Program-made: the position numbers and the translations under genes
Notes under the pieces: model-generated
Told to the model about the DNA's origin: nothing
What the model saw: only the letters and a program-made list of their open reading frames with translations
Databases searched by the model: none
Part shown: positions 27,956-39,356 of the stretch, one piece after another
Numbering within the stretch: the first letter of the stretch is position 1
Layout: every line of letters starts with the position of its first letter
Source: Rhodovulum sp. MB263
GTDB taxonomy: Bacteria; Pseudomonadota; Alphaproteobacteria; Rhodobacterales; Rhodobacteraceae
DNA length: 64,000 nt
Direction: 5' to 3'
NCBI RefSeq assembly: GCF_002073975.1
Contig: NZ_CP020384.1
Span: 930,001 to 994,000 of the forward strand

Positions 27956-28945
27956 TCAGTTCACCGGGCAGCTGTTGTCGGACATGTAATCATGCACCAC
28001 GGTCTCGCCCGAGACGATCCTGGCCTTGGCGGCCTCGACCGCCGCGACCATTTGCGGGCTCACCAGGTCCCTGTTGTTCTCGTCCATGGCATAGCCCACG
28101 GCGTCTTCGGCCAGACCAAGGCGAAAGCTGCCCGTCTCCATCCCGGCCCCGGCGCTGAAAGCCTCGTAGACGGCCAGATCGACGCGCTTGACCATCGAGG
28201 TCAGAACCTGCCCGGGATGCAGGTGGTTCTGATTGCTGTCGACCCCGATCGAGAGGATCCCCTCATCGGCTGCTGCCTGCAACACGCCCAGCCCGGTGGT
28301 GCCGGCCGCCGCGAAGATCACGTCGGCGCCCTGGCCGATCTGGGCGCGGGCCAGCTCGCTGCCCTTGACCGGGTCGGCCCAGGCATCGGCGGTGGTGCCG
28401 GTCATGTTCTGCAGGACGGTCACATCGGCATCGACCGCCTTCGCGCCCTGGGCATAGCCGCAGGCGAACTTGCGGATCAAAGGGATGTCCATGCCGCCGA
28501 CGAAGCCCACGGTGTTCGTTTCAGACGCCATCGCGGCCATCATCCCGACCAGATAGCTGCCCTCATGTTCGGAAAAGACAATCGAGCGGACATTGGCGGC
28601 CTCGACGGTCTCGTCGATGATCTCGAATTTGGTGTCGGGATAGTCGGGCGCGACCTCTTCAAGCACCGACTTGAAGGCAAAGCCGGTCATCGCGATCGGG
28701 TTCAGTCCGGCCTCGGCGAAACGGCGCAGGGCCTGTTCGCGCTGGGCCTCGGATTGCAGCTCGATCTCACGATAGCTGCCGCCTGTCTCGGCCTTCCAGC
28801 GCTCGGCGCCGGTGAAGGCGGCCTCGTTGAAGGACTTGTCGTATTTGCCACCGACGTCGTAAATCAGCGCCGGATCGGCTAGCGCGGTGCCGGCCGTCAA
28901 GGCCAGAGCGGCCGCGGCCGCCATGGTCTGCTGCATCTTCGTCAT
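27956..28945 (-). CDS. BMP-family substrate-binding lipoprotein/periplasmic protein
   Basis: A 329-residue periplasmic binding protein with a signal peptide (MTKMQQTMAAAAALALTAG, cleavage after TALA). Family features are LIYDVGGKYDKSFNEAAFTGAERW, VGMMAAMASETNTVGFVGGMDIPLIRKFACGYAQGA and GVDSNQNHLHPGQVLTSMVKR. BMP proteins bind purine nucleosides. The D-x-S-F-N-E motif that lines the nucleoside pocket is intact. There is no lipobox cysteine at the cleavage site, so it is soluble rather than a lipoprotein. First gene of the importer operon; deoD at 14116 could use the imported nucleosides. Confidence 0.88.
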   Translation of the reverse strand: MTKMQQTMAAAAALALTAGTALADPALIYDVGGKYDKSFNEAAFTGAERWKAETGGSYREIELQSEAQREQALRRFAEAGLNPIAMTGFAFKSVLEEVAPDYPDTKFEIIDETVEAANVRSIVFSEHEGSYLVGMMAAMASETNTVGFVGGMDIPLIRKFACGYAQGAKAVDADVTVLQNMTGTTADAWADPVKGSELARAQIGQGADVIFAAAGTTGLGVLQAAADEGILSIGVDSNQNHLHPGQVLTSMVKRVDLAVYEAFSAGAGMETGSFRLGLAEDAVGYAMDENNRDLVSPQMVAAVEAAKARIVSGETVVHDYMSDNSCPVN

Positions 28946-29061
28946 CTCGTGCTGTCTCCCGGTTGTTGTGTCGGCCAGAAGGCAAGGCGGGCCGTTGGGA
29001 GGCGATGGCCATCTGCCCATACCGATTAAGGCCGCGCGCCGGGGCAGGCGTCAACCGGATT

Positions 29062-29484
29062 TCAACCCTGCGACGAGAAGGCCTTGCGCATGACCAGAGC
29101 GTCGATGCGTCGGCCGTCGGGGGTGGCGTAATAGCGGGGCCGACAACCGGCCAGCTTGAAGCCCGCCGCCCGGTACAGTCCGCAGGCGGCGGCATTGTCG
29201 GTGGCGACCTCGAGAAAGGCCTCCTGTGCCGCGCGGGCGCGCGCTGCCTGCTCGAATTCTGCCAGCCTTGCCCGGCCCAGCCCGGTTCTTCGGCATTCGG
29301 GCGCGACGGCGATGGTCAGCAACTCGGCCTCTCCGGCGGCGACCCGGCCAAGGGCCACGGCCTGCGCATCGCCGCAGAGAAAGGTTCCGGGCGTGGCCAG
29401 GAGCGCCTCGAATTCGGCAGCGCTCCAGGGGCGCGGCGTTGTGAAGCAGCGGGCATGCAGTGCAGCCAGTGCAGCCGGCGTCAT
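29062..29484 (-). CDS. rimI: RimI-like GNAT N-acetyltransferase
   Basis: A 140-residue GNAT enzyme with the acetyl-CoA loop V-A-P-E-C-R-R-T-G-L-G-R-A and the C-terminal EVATDNAAACGLYRAAGFKLAG, typical of RimI. It overlaps the tsaB stop by four bases, and the tsaB-rimI pairing is widespread. In E. coli RimI acetylates ribosomal protein S18; the substrate may differ here. Confidence 0.85.
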   Translation of the reverse strand: MTPAALAALHARCFTTPRPWSAAEFEALLATPGTFLCGDAQAVALGRVAAGEAELLTIAVAPECRRTGLGRARLAEFEQAARARAAQEAFLEVATDNAAACGLYRAAGFKLAGCRPRYYATPDGRRIDALVMRKAFSSQG

Positions 29485-30164
29485 GGCAGGATGGCCGGCG
29501 GCGGGTCGGCGGGAGGTGCTGCATCGGCGGGGCGCACGTAAAGCGGGGCGGGGCGGGGCGGAAGCTCGCCGCCGCGCAGAAGCGCGGCCGCCTCCCGGGC
29601 GATCGCCGGGGCGATACCGACCGGCACCGCTTCGTGCCAGCCGGTGCCGAAGGCCGTGCCGAGCCGTCGGGCGGCAAAGCCCGTGACATGGGCGATGCCC
29701 TCGGCCCCGATCTCGGCCAGAGATGGCGGGGCGTCGGGATCGATCATCCGCGCGGGCCCGGCTCGCCCCGCCCGCAGCGGCTGGACATAGGCCAGACCGC
29801 GCGGCGCCTCGAGGCTCAGAAGATCCGCGTCGGGGCCGGGGGCGCTGCGGCGCAGCACCTGGAACATCGAGACACCTATGGCGGGCAGACCCGCCGCCAG
29901 CGCCAGCCCGCGTGCTGCCGCCACCGAAATCCTGATACCGGTGAAGTTGCCGGGACCGACGCCGACGCCAAGCCCGGCCAGATCCTTCCAGCCAAGGCCG
30001 GCGTCTTCGAGAACGGCTTCCAGAAGCGGCATCAGGGCCTCGGCCTGGCCGCGCGCCATCTCCAGATGTCTGCTCAGAACGATCTCGCTATCCCGAAGCA
30101 GGGCCGCGCAGCAATGGGGACCGGAGGTGTCGAAGGCAAGGATCGGAGCGATGCTGCCGCCCAT
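29481..30164 (-). CDS. tsaB: tRNA threonylcarbamoyladenosine biosynthesis protein TsaB
   Basis: A 227-residue member of the ASKHA/TsaD-like family. ILAFDTSGPHCCAALL (phosphate-1-like strand), the conserved GVGPGNFTGIRISVAAARGLA and ARGQAEALMP identify TsaB. It lacks the metal-binding HxxxH of TsaD, as expected for TsaB, which dimerises with TsaD to make t6A at position 37 of ANN-decoding tRNAs. The ATG at 30164 overlaps the nfu stop (TGATG); a GTG one codon upstream is also open. Confidence 0.93.
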   Translation of the reverse strand: MGGSIAPILAFDTSGPHCCAALLRDSEIVLSRHLEMARGQAEALMPLLEAVLEDAGLGWKDLAGLGVGVGPGNFTGIRISVAAARGLALAAGLPAIGVSMFQVLRRSAPGPDADLLSLEAPRGLAYVQPLRAGRAGPARMIDPDAPPSLAEIGAEGIAHVTGFAARRLGTAFGTGWHEAVPVGIAPAIAREAAALLRGGELPPRPAPLYVRPADAAPPADPPPAILP

Positions 30165-30730
30165 CACATCGCGTCGGCGACGGGACGGACCTCGGTAACC
30201 TCGGGGATGTAATGCCGCAGCAGGTTCTCGATGCCCATCTTCAGCGTCAGCGTCGAGGAGGGGCAGCCGGCGCAGGCGCCCTGCATATGCAGATAGACCA
30301 CCCCGCGGTCGAAGCCGTGGAAGGTGATGTCGCCGCCATCCTGGGCAACGGCCGGGCGCACGCGCGTATCAAGCAACTCCTTGATCTGACGCACGATATC
30401 CTCGTCGGGGCCGTCATGTTCGGCATGGCCCGCATCCGCATTCTCACCCGTCATCACGGGCTGGCCGGACTGGAAATGCTCCATGATCGCGCCGAGGATC
30501 GCGGGCTTGATATGGTCCCATTCGACCGCGTCGGCCTTGGTCACGGTCACGAAATCGGTGCCGAAGAAGACCCCGCGCACGCCCTCCACGCCGAAGATCC
30601 GTGTCGCGAGCGGCGAGTTCGCCGAGCCCTCGGCGCTGGGGAAATCGGCCGTGCCGGTCTCCAGAACCGCCTGTCCGGGCAGGAACTTCAGGGTGGCAGG
30701 GTTCGGTGTGGATTCGGTCTGGATAAACAT
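30164..30730 (-). CDS. NFU-type iron-sulfur cluster scaffold/carrier
   Basis: A 188-residue protein with an Nfu_N domain (MFIQTESTPNPATLKFLPGQ) and a C-terminal NifU-like domain (RPAVAQDGGDITFHGFD) with the cluster-binding CAGC motif in QGACAGCPSSTLTLK. It resembles eukaryotic NFU1 and alphaproteobacterial homologues that deliver [4Fe-4S] clusters to targets such as lipoate synthase. It opens the nfu-tsaB-rimI operon. Its promoter carries a near-consensus iron-control element, implying Irr regulation by iron/haem. Confidence 0.92.
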   Translation of the reverse strand: MFIQTESTPNPATLKFLPGQAVLETGTADFPSAEGSANSPLATRIFGVEGVRGVFFGTDFVTVTKADAVEWDHIKPAILGAIMEHFQSGQPVMTGENADAGHAEHDGPDEDIVRQIKELLDTRVRPAVAQDGGDITFHGFDRGVVYLHMQGACAGCPSSTLTLKMGIENLLRHYIPEVTEVRPVADAM

Positions 30731-30756
30731 GTGCCTATTCCTTAGCTTTGCGCTCG

Positions 30757-30803
30757 GATATGCGCTCGACCGGGCGATTTGTCAACTTTAGAGCAATTCT
30801 AAC
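30757..30803 (-). promoter_or_regulatory. nfu promoter with Irr (ICE) box
   Basis: On the minus strand -35 TTGACA (30780-30785), 17 bp, -10 CATATC (30757-30762), 26 bp before the nfu ATG. One base upstream of the -35 is TTTAGAGCAATTCTAAC (30787-30803, plus strand), differing at two positions from the iron-control element TTTAGAA-N3-TTCTAAA bound by Irr in Rhizobiales and Rhodobacterales. A site placed upstream of the -35 is compatible with activation. Confidence 0.65.
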
Positions 30804-30832
30804 ATGCCTGCCAGCGCCCGGCCAGCGATCGC

Positions 30833-31288
30833 TTAGCACACCGCTTCAAGACGCTCCTTCGAGAGCCCGCCGGGCACGATCGTGACCGGAACGGGCAGGC
30901 TGCCCGAGCTGCGCGCAAGCTGGGTCACCAGCGGCCCGGGCCCCTTGCTGTCGGTGCCCGCTCCCAGAACCAGCACGCCGATCTCGGGGTCTTCGCGGAT
31001 CTGGGCGAGGATCTCGGGCACCGCCTCGCCTTCGCGGATTACCAGTTCGGGGTCGATCCCCTGCCGGTCGCGCATCCATTTCGCGAAGACCTCGTAATGC
31101 GCCTCGATCCGTTCGCGCGCTTCCTCGCGCATCAGATCGCCGACCCCGATCCAGTGGTTGAACTCCTCGGGGGCGATCACCGACAGGATCTGCACCCCGC
31201 CGCCTGTCTTCGCGGCCCTGAGTGCGGCAAAACGCATCGCGTTCAGACATTCGCGACTGTCGTCCAGAACCACAAGAAATTTGCGCAT
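30833..31288 (-). CDS. Universal stress protein, UspA family
   Basis: A 151-residue single Usp domain. It begins MRKFLVVLDDSRECLNAMRFA and ends with the pattern VLVLGAGTDSKGPGPLVTQLARSSGSLPVPVTIVPGG. The nucleotide-binding G-2x-G-9x-G-S/T is only partly matched (a G-A-G-T-x3-G version), so ATP binding is uncertain. It lies 102 bp upstream of nfu on the same strand. Confidence 0.85.
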   Translation of the reverse strand: MRKFLVVLDDSRECLNAMRFAALRAAKTGGGVQILSVIAPEEFNHWIGVGDLMREEARERIEAHYEVFAKWMRDRQGIDPELVIREGEAVPEILAQIREDPEIGVLVLGAGTDSKGPGPLVTQLARSSGSLPVPVTIVPGGLSKERLEAVC

Positions 31289-31392
31289 CGGGTCCTCCTC
31301 CGGGAACCGCGCCTCAGCATGACCGACCGGCCCGGCGCTGGCAACTCCCCCCTGCTGCGGGCCGGCCGGTTGCCGGCGGGCCCGCGTTTCGG

Positions 31393-31417
31393 TCTTCTTT
31401 CTGGTTTAAATACCCAT
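31393..31417. repeat. Copy B of the short interspersed motif
   Basis: TCTTCTTTCTGGTTTAAATA followed by CCCAT; nearly identical to copy A at 14044. On the minus strand it lies 41-65 bp past the stop of the aminotransferase gene and before a strong GC stem (about 31356-31385). The same relative position as copy A suggests a 3'-end element. Confidence 0.55.
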
Positions 31418-31457
31418 GGCGCGACCGTCCCGGTTCACGCTTTCGACTGGGCGGGGC

Positions 31458-32321
31458 TCAGGCGGCCGAATGCGCCCAGTCCCAATAGATCTCGCGGACC
31501 TTCGCGGTCAGCGGGCCGGGCTGGTACTGCACGTCGTCGAAGGCCTTGACCGGGGTCACCTTCATCATGTTGCCCGACAGGAACACCTCGTCGGCGCGGC
31601 GCACATCCTCGAAGCTCAGAACCGCCTCATGAACCTTGTAGCCCGCCGCCGTCAGGTTCGAGATATGCCGCTTGCGGGTCAGCCCGGCCAGGAAGGTGCC
31701 ATTGGCGATGGGGGTGAAGAATTCGCCATCCTTCACGATGAAGACATTCGCTGTCGCGGTCTCGGCGACATTGCCCAGCGCATCCGCGACCAGCGCATTG
31801 CCGAAGCCCTTGGCCCGCGCCTCGGCCAGCATCCGCGCGTTGTTGGGGTACAGGCAGCCCGCCTTGGCATTGACGACGGCGCAGTCCAGCGTCGGGCGGC
31901 GGAAGCGGGTGGTGGTCATCGTGGTGGCGCTGCCCGGCGCGGCCATCGGGATCTCTTCGAGGCAGATCGCAAAGCCGGTGGCGCCGGGCTTGGGCGCGAC
32001 CCCCAGCGAGTCGCCCTCGAGCGCCCAATACATCGGCCGGATATAGACGGCGGCATCGGCGGGGTAGGTCTTCAGCCCCTCGCGGACGATCTCGGCCATG
32101 TCCGCCCCGTCGATGGTGGGGGTGATCATCAGCGCCTCGGCCGAGCGGTTGATCCGGTCGCAATGGGCCTGAAGATCGGGCGCGATGCCCTCGAAATAGC
32201 GCGCGCCGTCGAAGACCGTGGTGCCCAGCCAGGCGCCGTGATCGGCCGCGCACATCACCGGAATGTCGCTCCTGTGCCAGGTTCCGTTGTAATAGGTTCG
32301 GATATTCGTACCTGTGGCCAT
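31458..32321 (-). CDS. ilvE: Branched-chain amino acid aminotransferase (class IV)
   Basis: A 287-residue PLP enzyme of fold type IV. Features: TYYNGTWHRSD, GAWLGTTVFDGARYFEG (the IlvE-type FDG-R), IRPMYW, the lysine of VVNAKAGCLYPN, ANVFIVKDGEFFTP and GTFLAGLTRKRH. It transaminates leucine, isoleucine and valine with 2-oxoglutarate. D-amino-acid transaminase and aminodeoxychorismate lyase share the fold; the size and FEG/RPMYW segments favour a BCAT-like role. The start at 32321 (MATGTNIRTYY) is chosen because the upstream extension has no family similarity. Confidence 0.82.
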   Translation of the reverse strand: MATGTNIRTYYNGTWHRSDIPVMCAADHGAWLGTTVFDGARYFEGIAPDLQAHCDRINRSAEALMITPTIDGADMAEIVREGLKTYPADAAVYIRPMYWALEGDSLGVAPKPGATGFAICLEEIPMAAPGSATTMTTTRFRRPTLDCAVVNAKAGCLYPNNARMLAEARAKGFGNALVADALGNVAETATANVFIVKDGEFFTPIANGTFLAGLTRKRHISNLTAAGYKVHEAVLSFEDVRRADEVFLSGNMMKVTPVKAFDDVQYQPGPLTAKVREIYWDWAHSAA

Positions 32322-32603
32322 GACGGCGCCTCTTTTCGGAAAATTTTGGCGCACCCTAGACCCGGGGCAGAGAGCCGTCCAGATCGGAGCACGTCGCAGG
32401 GACGACGTGCGGTCGGCGGCGCCCCCGCGCAGGGAAACACGCCCCCGGCGGGACGGCCGGGGGCGCTTCGGGATCCGTATTCCGCAGGGACGGGCGCAAC
32501 GGGCGAATGCACCGACTTGGGGATTGCGGGGCGGCCCCCGGGCCAACCGGACCTGGCGGAACCCGGCTTCCCGACCCTCGGCGGCAAGCGATTCCGTTTT
32601 GTG
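32322..32603. other. Intergenic region with strong hairpin
   Basis: No gene is evident. A 10-bp perfect GC stem (32440-32449 with 32456-32465, six-base loop) is followed on the minus strand by TGTTTCCC, so it probably terminates the VOC gene. The aminotransferase promoter must lie between this hairpin and 32322. Confidence 0.5.
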
Positions 32604-33125
32604 TCAGGCCTGTTTCGGTTCTGTGAATTCGACATCGTCTCCGCGACCGGCCTCTGCCAGCAGCGCGTCGAGATCGAGCGGGCGGTTCACCATCCGGAGC
32701 CGGCGTTCGGCATCGCGCGGCCAGTCCGCCTCGGGGCGGTCGCGGTAAAGCTCGACCCCGTTGCCGTCGGGATCGTTCAGGTAGACGGCCTCGCTCACGC
32801 CGTGATCGGCCGCGCCGGTCAGCGAGATGCCGGCCGCCAGCACCCGGGCCAGCGCGGCGCCAAGGCTCGCGCGGTCGGGAAACAGGATCGCGCTGTGGTA
32901 AAGCCCGGTATGACCGGGCGGGGGCGGCGTGGCGCCGAGGCTTTCCCAAGTGTTCAGACCGAGATGGTGATGATAGCCGCCTGCCGACAAAAAGGCCGCT
33001 CCCGGCCCGTAGCGCTGGGTCAGCTCGAAGCCCAGAACGCCGGAATAGAAGGCGATGGCGCGGTCGAGATCGGCGACCTTCAGGTGGATATGGCCGATGC
33101 GGGTTCCGGCGGGAAGAGGGGGCAT
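32604..33125 (-). CDS. VOC (glyoxalase/extradiol dioxygenase fold) protein
   Basis: A 173-residue protein starting MPPLPAGTRIGHIHLKVADL, with the first VOC module (HIHLKVADLDRAIAFYSGVLGFEL) and the metal-site half-motifs HHHLGLNTWES, GLYHSAILF and DPDGNGVELYRDRP. H in HIHL, H in GLYHSAI and E in VELYRD could ligate the metal. It resembles CatE-like proteins. AAGGAGA precedes the start. The substrate is unknown. Confidence 0.85.
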   Translation of the reverse strand: MPPLPAGTRIGHIHLKVADLDRAIAFYSGVLGFELTQRYGPGAAFLSAGGYHHHLGLNTWESLGATPPPPGHTGLYHSAILFPDRASLGAALARVLAAGISLTGAADHGVSEAVYLNDPDGNGVELYRDRPEADWPRDAERRLRMVNRPLDLDALLAEAGRGDDVEFTEPKQA

Positions 33126-33169
33126 GGGATGTCTCCTTTCGTTGCGAAAGATAGCATCCCGAAGGGGCC

Positions 33170-33203
33170 GCACATATCGCCGGAAAAACCAGGCGATATG
33201 TGC
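33170..33203. terminator. 12-bp perfect stem-loop downstream of trpS
   Basis: GCACATATCGCC (33170-33181) pairs perfectly with GGCGATATGTGC (33192-33203) around a ten-base loop. It begins 14 bp past the trpS stop on the minus strand, and lies 45 bp upstream of the VOC start. The minus-strand loop contains TTTTT but no U-tract follows the stem. A further palindrome CGTATATACG abuts it. Confidence 0.6.
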
Positions 33204-33216
33204 GTATATACGTAGG

Positions 33217-34239
33217 TCAGGCGCCGATCATCCCGACGATCTCGCGGGCGCGCCGCACGATCGGGGCGGCGATGGCATCGGCCTGTTCGGCGCCATCGGC
33301 GAGGATGCGGTCGATCCCGGCCGGGTCCTGCATCAGGCGGCTCATCTCGGAAGAGATCGGCGACAGCCGCTCGACCGCCAGATCGGCAAGCGCGGGCTTG
33401 AAGCTGCCGAATTGCTGGCCGGCATAGTCGGCCACGACCTCGGCTGCGGTCTTGCCGGAAAGGGCGGCATAGATGTTGACGAGGTTGCGCGCCTCGGGCC
33501 GTCCTTCCAGCCCTTCGAGGGTCTCGGGCAGCGGTTCGGGGTCGGTCTTGGCCTTCCTGATCTTCTTGGCGATGGCATCGGCATCGTCGGTCAGGTTGAT
33601 CCGGCTCATGTCGGACGGGTCCGATTTCGACATCTTCTTGGTGCCGTCGCGCAAGGACATCACCCGGGTCGCGGCGCCCTCGATCACCGGCTCGGGGACT
33701 GGGAAGAAATCGGTGCCATAGTCGTTGTTGAACTTGATCGCGATATCGCGGGTCAGCTCGACATGCTGCTTCTGGTCCTCGCCGACCGGCACATGGGTGG
33801 CATGATAGACGAGGATGTCGGCCGCCATCAGCGCCGGATAGGCGAACAGCCCCAACGACACGTTCTCGGAATTCTTGCCCGCCTTGTCCTTGAACTGGGT
33901 CATGCGCTGCATCCAGCCGAGCCGCGCGACGCAGTTGAAGATCCAGCCCAGCTGGGCATGGCCGGGCACTGCCGACTGGTTGAACAGGATCGATTTCTTC
34001 GGATCGATGCCGCTGGCGATGAAGCCCGCCGTCAACTCGCGCGTGGCGTGGCGCAGTTTCTCGGGGTCTTGCCAGACGGTGATCGCATGCATGTCGACGA
34101 TGCAGTAGATCGTGGGCATGTCGCCCTGGTCCTGGGTTTCGCCAAAGCGCTTGAGCGCGCCCAGGTAATTGCCCAGCGTCAGCCCGCCCGAGGGCTGGAT
34201 GCCGGAAAAGACTCGCGGTGTGTGGACCACCTCGGCCAT
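33217..34239 (-). CDS. trpS: Tryptophanyl-tRNA synthetase
   Basis: A 340-residue class I synthetase charging tRNA-Trp. The ATP-binding signature appears as [20 protein letters not shown] and the KMSKS loop is intact in [12 protein letters not shown]. The start at 34239 ([11 protein letters not shown]) is chosen because the upstream extension runs into the divergent rhomboid gene. Lies in the conserved glnD-murJ-trpS neighbourhood, here with the rhomboid gene inserted on the opposite strand. Confidence 0.97.
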   Translation of the reverse strand: MAEVVHTPRVFSGIQPSGGLTLGNYLGALKRFGETQDQGDMPTIYCIVDMHAITVWQDPEKLRHATRELTAGFIASGIDPKKSILFNQSAVPGHAQLGWIFNCVARLGWMQRMTQFKDKAGKNSENVSLGLFAYPALMAADILVYHATHVPVGEDQKQHVELTRDIAIKFNNDYGTDFFPVPEPVIEGAATRVMSLRDGTKKMSKSDPSDMSRINLTDDADAIAKKIRKAKTDPEPLPETLEGLEGRPEARNLVNIYAALSGKTAAEVVADYAGQQFGSFKPALADLAVERLSPISSEMSRLMQDPAGIDRILADGAEQADAIAAPIVRRAREIVGMIGA

Positions 34240-34318
34240 CGGTTCATCTCCGTCTGGAATTTCACGCTTCGTTCGCTTACCGATGCGGGGGAACAGCGTC
34301 AACCGAGGCCCGTGTCGC

Positions 34319-35005
34319 ATGCAGTCCGATCCGAACGCTCCGCCGATCAATCCCTTGCCCGCCGTGGTCTGGCTGCTGGCGCTGCCGGTCATCGCGATGG
34401 AGGCGGTCCTGAGCCTCGGGGCGAGCGGGCTCGTGGGCGGACCTGCCGCGGTCGGCTGGCGATTGCAGGCGATCCGCGATTACGGCTTTTCGGGGCAGGT
34501 TCTCGACTGGATGCTGCAGAGCGGTCAGTTTCCCGCCGACCAGATGATCCGCTTCGTCACCTATCCCTTCATCCATGCCAGCCTGACCCATGCGGTCTTC
34601 GTCGTGGTCTTCATCCTGGCGCTGGGCAAGATGGTGGGCGAGGTGTTCCGGGCCTGGGCGGTGCTGCTGGTCTTTTTCGGTGCGGCCATCGTCGGCGCGC
34701 TGGCCTATGGGCTTCTGCTCGATACGCCGATGCCGCTGATCGGCGGTTATCCTGCGGTCTACGGGCTGATCGGGGCCTTCACCTTCCTGATGTGGGTGCG
34801 GCTCGCGGGGACCGGCCCGACCCAGTACCGGGCCTTCACCCTGATCGGGCTGCTTCTGGGCATCCAGCTTCTGTTCGGCCTGCTGTTCGGCGGCGGGCTC
34901 GACTGGGTCGCCGATCTGGCCGGGTTCTGCACCGGTTTCCTGCTGTCCTTCGTGGTCAGCCCCGGCGGCTGGGCCCGGGTGCGGGCGAAGATCCGTCAGC
35001 GCTGA
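34319..35005 (+). CDS. Rhomboid-fold membrane protein lacking catalytic residues
   Basis: A 228-residue protein with about six transmembrane helices in rhomboid order: [30 protein letters not shown] matches the L1/TM2 region, [13 protein letters not shown] the TM4 region and [13 protein letters not shown] the TM6 region. In active rhomboids TM4 has GxSG and TM6 an AHLGG-type histidine; here these are GYPA (143-146) and D199. The Ser-His dyad is thus absent and the protein should be a pseudoprotease, comparable in logic to iRhoms or derlins. It is divergent from trpS and overlaps the murJ 3' end by ten bases. Confidence 0.82.
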   Translation: MQSDPNAPPINPLPAVVWLLALPVIAMEAVLSLGASGLVGGPAAVGWRLQAIRDYGFSGQVLDWMLQSGQFPADQMIRFVTYPFIHASLTHAVFVVVFILALGKMVGEVFRAWAVLLVFFGAAIVGALAYGLLLDTPMPLIGGYPAVYGLIGAFTFLMWVRLAGTGPTQYRAFTLIGLLLGIQLLFGLLFGGGLDWVADLAGFCTGFLLSFVVSPGGWARVRAKIRQR

Positions 35006-36539
35006 CGGCGCATCGCCCGGCGGAATTCCGACAGCCGGAACGCGCCCAGCAGGTGGCCCAGCCCGAAATAGGACAGGATCCCCAGCGCCACCAGCCCGGC
35101 CAGGGCCGGATAGCGTAGCCCGCCCCCGGTCAGCCAGGGCTCTGCGCCCCGGGCCGCGAGCCACAGGATCGCCCCCATCAGCGCCGAGGCCAGCGCGATC
35201 CTGCCGGCCCGGCGCAGGAACCGCGCATCGGGTTCGGCGGCAGTACCGAAGCGGCGCGATCCGCGCCAGAGCAGCGCCACCATGGCCCAGCCCGCGAGCG
35301 TCGTGCCCCAGGCGGCAGCGATATAGCCGAAGACCGGGGCCAGCCCGATGGCGATAACCGCATTCGCCGCGAGCGCGCCGAGCGCGTAGTGGAACGGGCG
35401 CCGGGTATCCTCGCGCGCGAAGAACAGCGGTTGCAGGACCTTCTGCATCACGAAGGCCGGCAGCCCCGCGCCATAGACCGCGACGGCCAGTGCCGTGGCC
35501 GCCACATCGGCCTGGTCGAAGGCGCCGCGCTGGAACAGGACCGCCACGATGGGCCCCGGAATCGTGGCCAGGGCGACCGCGGCGGGCAGGGTCAGGGCGA
35601 GGGCGAATTCGCCCGCGCGGTTGAAGGCGTCGCGCCCGCCCGCGGTGTCGCCTGCGCCCAGACGGCGCGAGAGATCGGGCAGGAGCACCACGCCGATGGC
35701 GATGCCGACCACGCCAAGCGGCAGCTGGTAGAGCCGGTCGGCATAGGAGAGCCAGGCTACGGCGCCCTCGAAGAAGCTGGCGACCTGACGTCCGATCAGC
35801 AGATTGACCTGCACCACGCCGCCCGCCAGTGCTGCCGGCGCCGCGATGATGGCCAGCCGCTTCAGTTCGGGCGTGAGGCGGGGGCGGCGGAAGGTCAGAC
35901 GGAAGCCCGCCTTCGCGGCAGCCGCCCAGACCAGCGCCATCTGTGCGATCCCGGCCAGCGGCACCGTCCAGACCAGCGCATCGCCGACCGGCCAGCCCAT
36001 TTCGGCCGCCAGCAGCATCGCGCCGACCAGGAGAATGTTCAGCAGGACCGGCGCCGCCGCCGCGGCGACGAAGCGGCCGGTGGCGTTCAGCACGCCCGAC
36101 AGGAGTGCGGCCAGCGAGATGAACAGGATATAGGGAAAGGCGATCCGGCCATAGACGACCGCGATGTCGAAGCGCTGGTCGGCCGCGAAGCCGCCCGCCA
36201 TGGCCAGCACCAGGGCAGGCATCGCGATCTGGGCCAGAAGGGTAAAGCCGATCAGGATCGTCGCAAGCCCGGTGAAGGCGTCGCGGGCGAAGTCGAGCGC
36301 GCCCTCGTCCCGTTCGAGCTTCTTCGAGAAGAGCGGAATGAAGGCCATGTTGAACGCCCCTTCAGCGAAGAAGCGGCGGAACATATTGGGCAGCGAGAAG
36401 GCCACCAGGAAGGCTTCGGCCACCGGGCCGGTGCCGAGATAGGCGGCGATCAGGATGTCGCGGGCAAAACCCAGGATGCGGCTGGCCAGGGTCCAGACGC
36501 CGACGGTCATAAAGCCCGACACCAGCCGGATCGGGCGCA

Positions 36540-36540
<1 letters not shown>
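34996..36540 (-). CDS. murJ: Lipid II flippase MurJ
   Basis: A 514-residue MOP-superfamily protein with about fourteen helices that flips the peptidoglycan precursor lipid II across the inner membrane. N-terminal LVSGFMTVGVWTLASRILGFARDILIAAYLGTGP and FRRFFAEGAFNMAFIPLFSKKL are MurJ/MviN signatures. The ATG overlaps the glnD stop by one base (TAATG). Essential in most bacteria. Confidence 0.96.
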
Positions 36541-39356
<2,816 letters not shown>

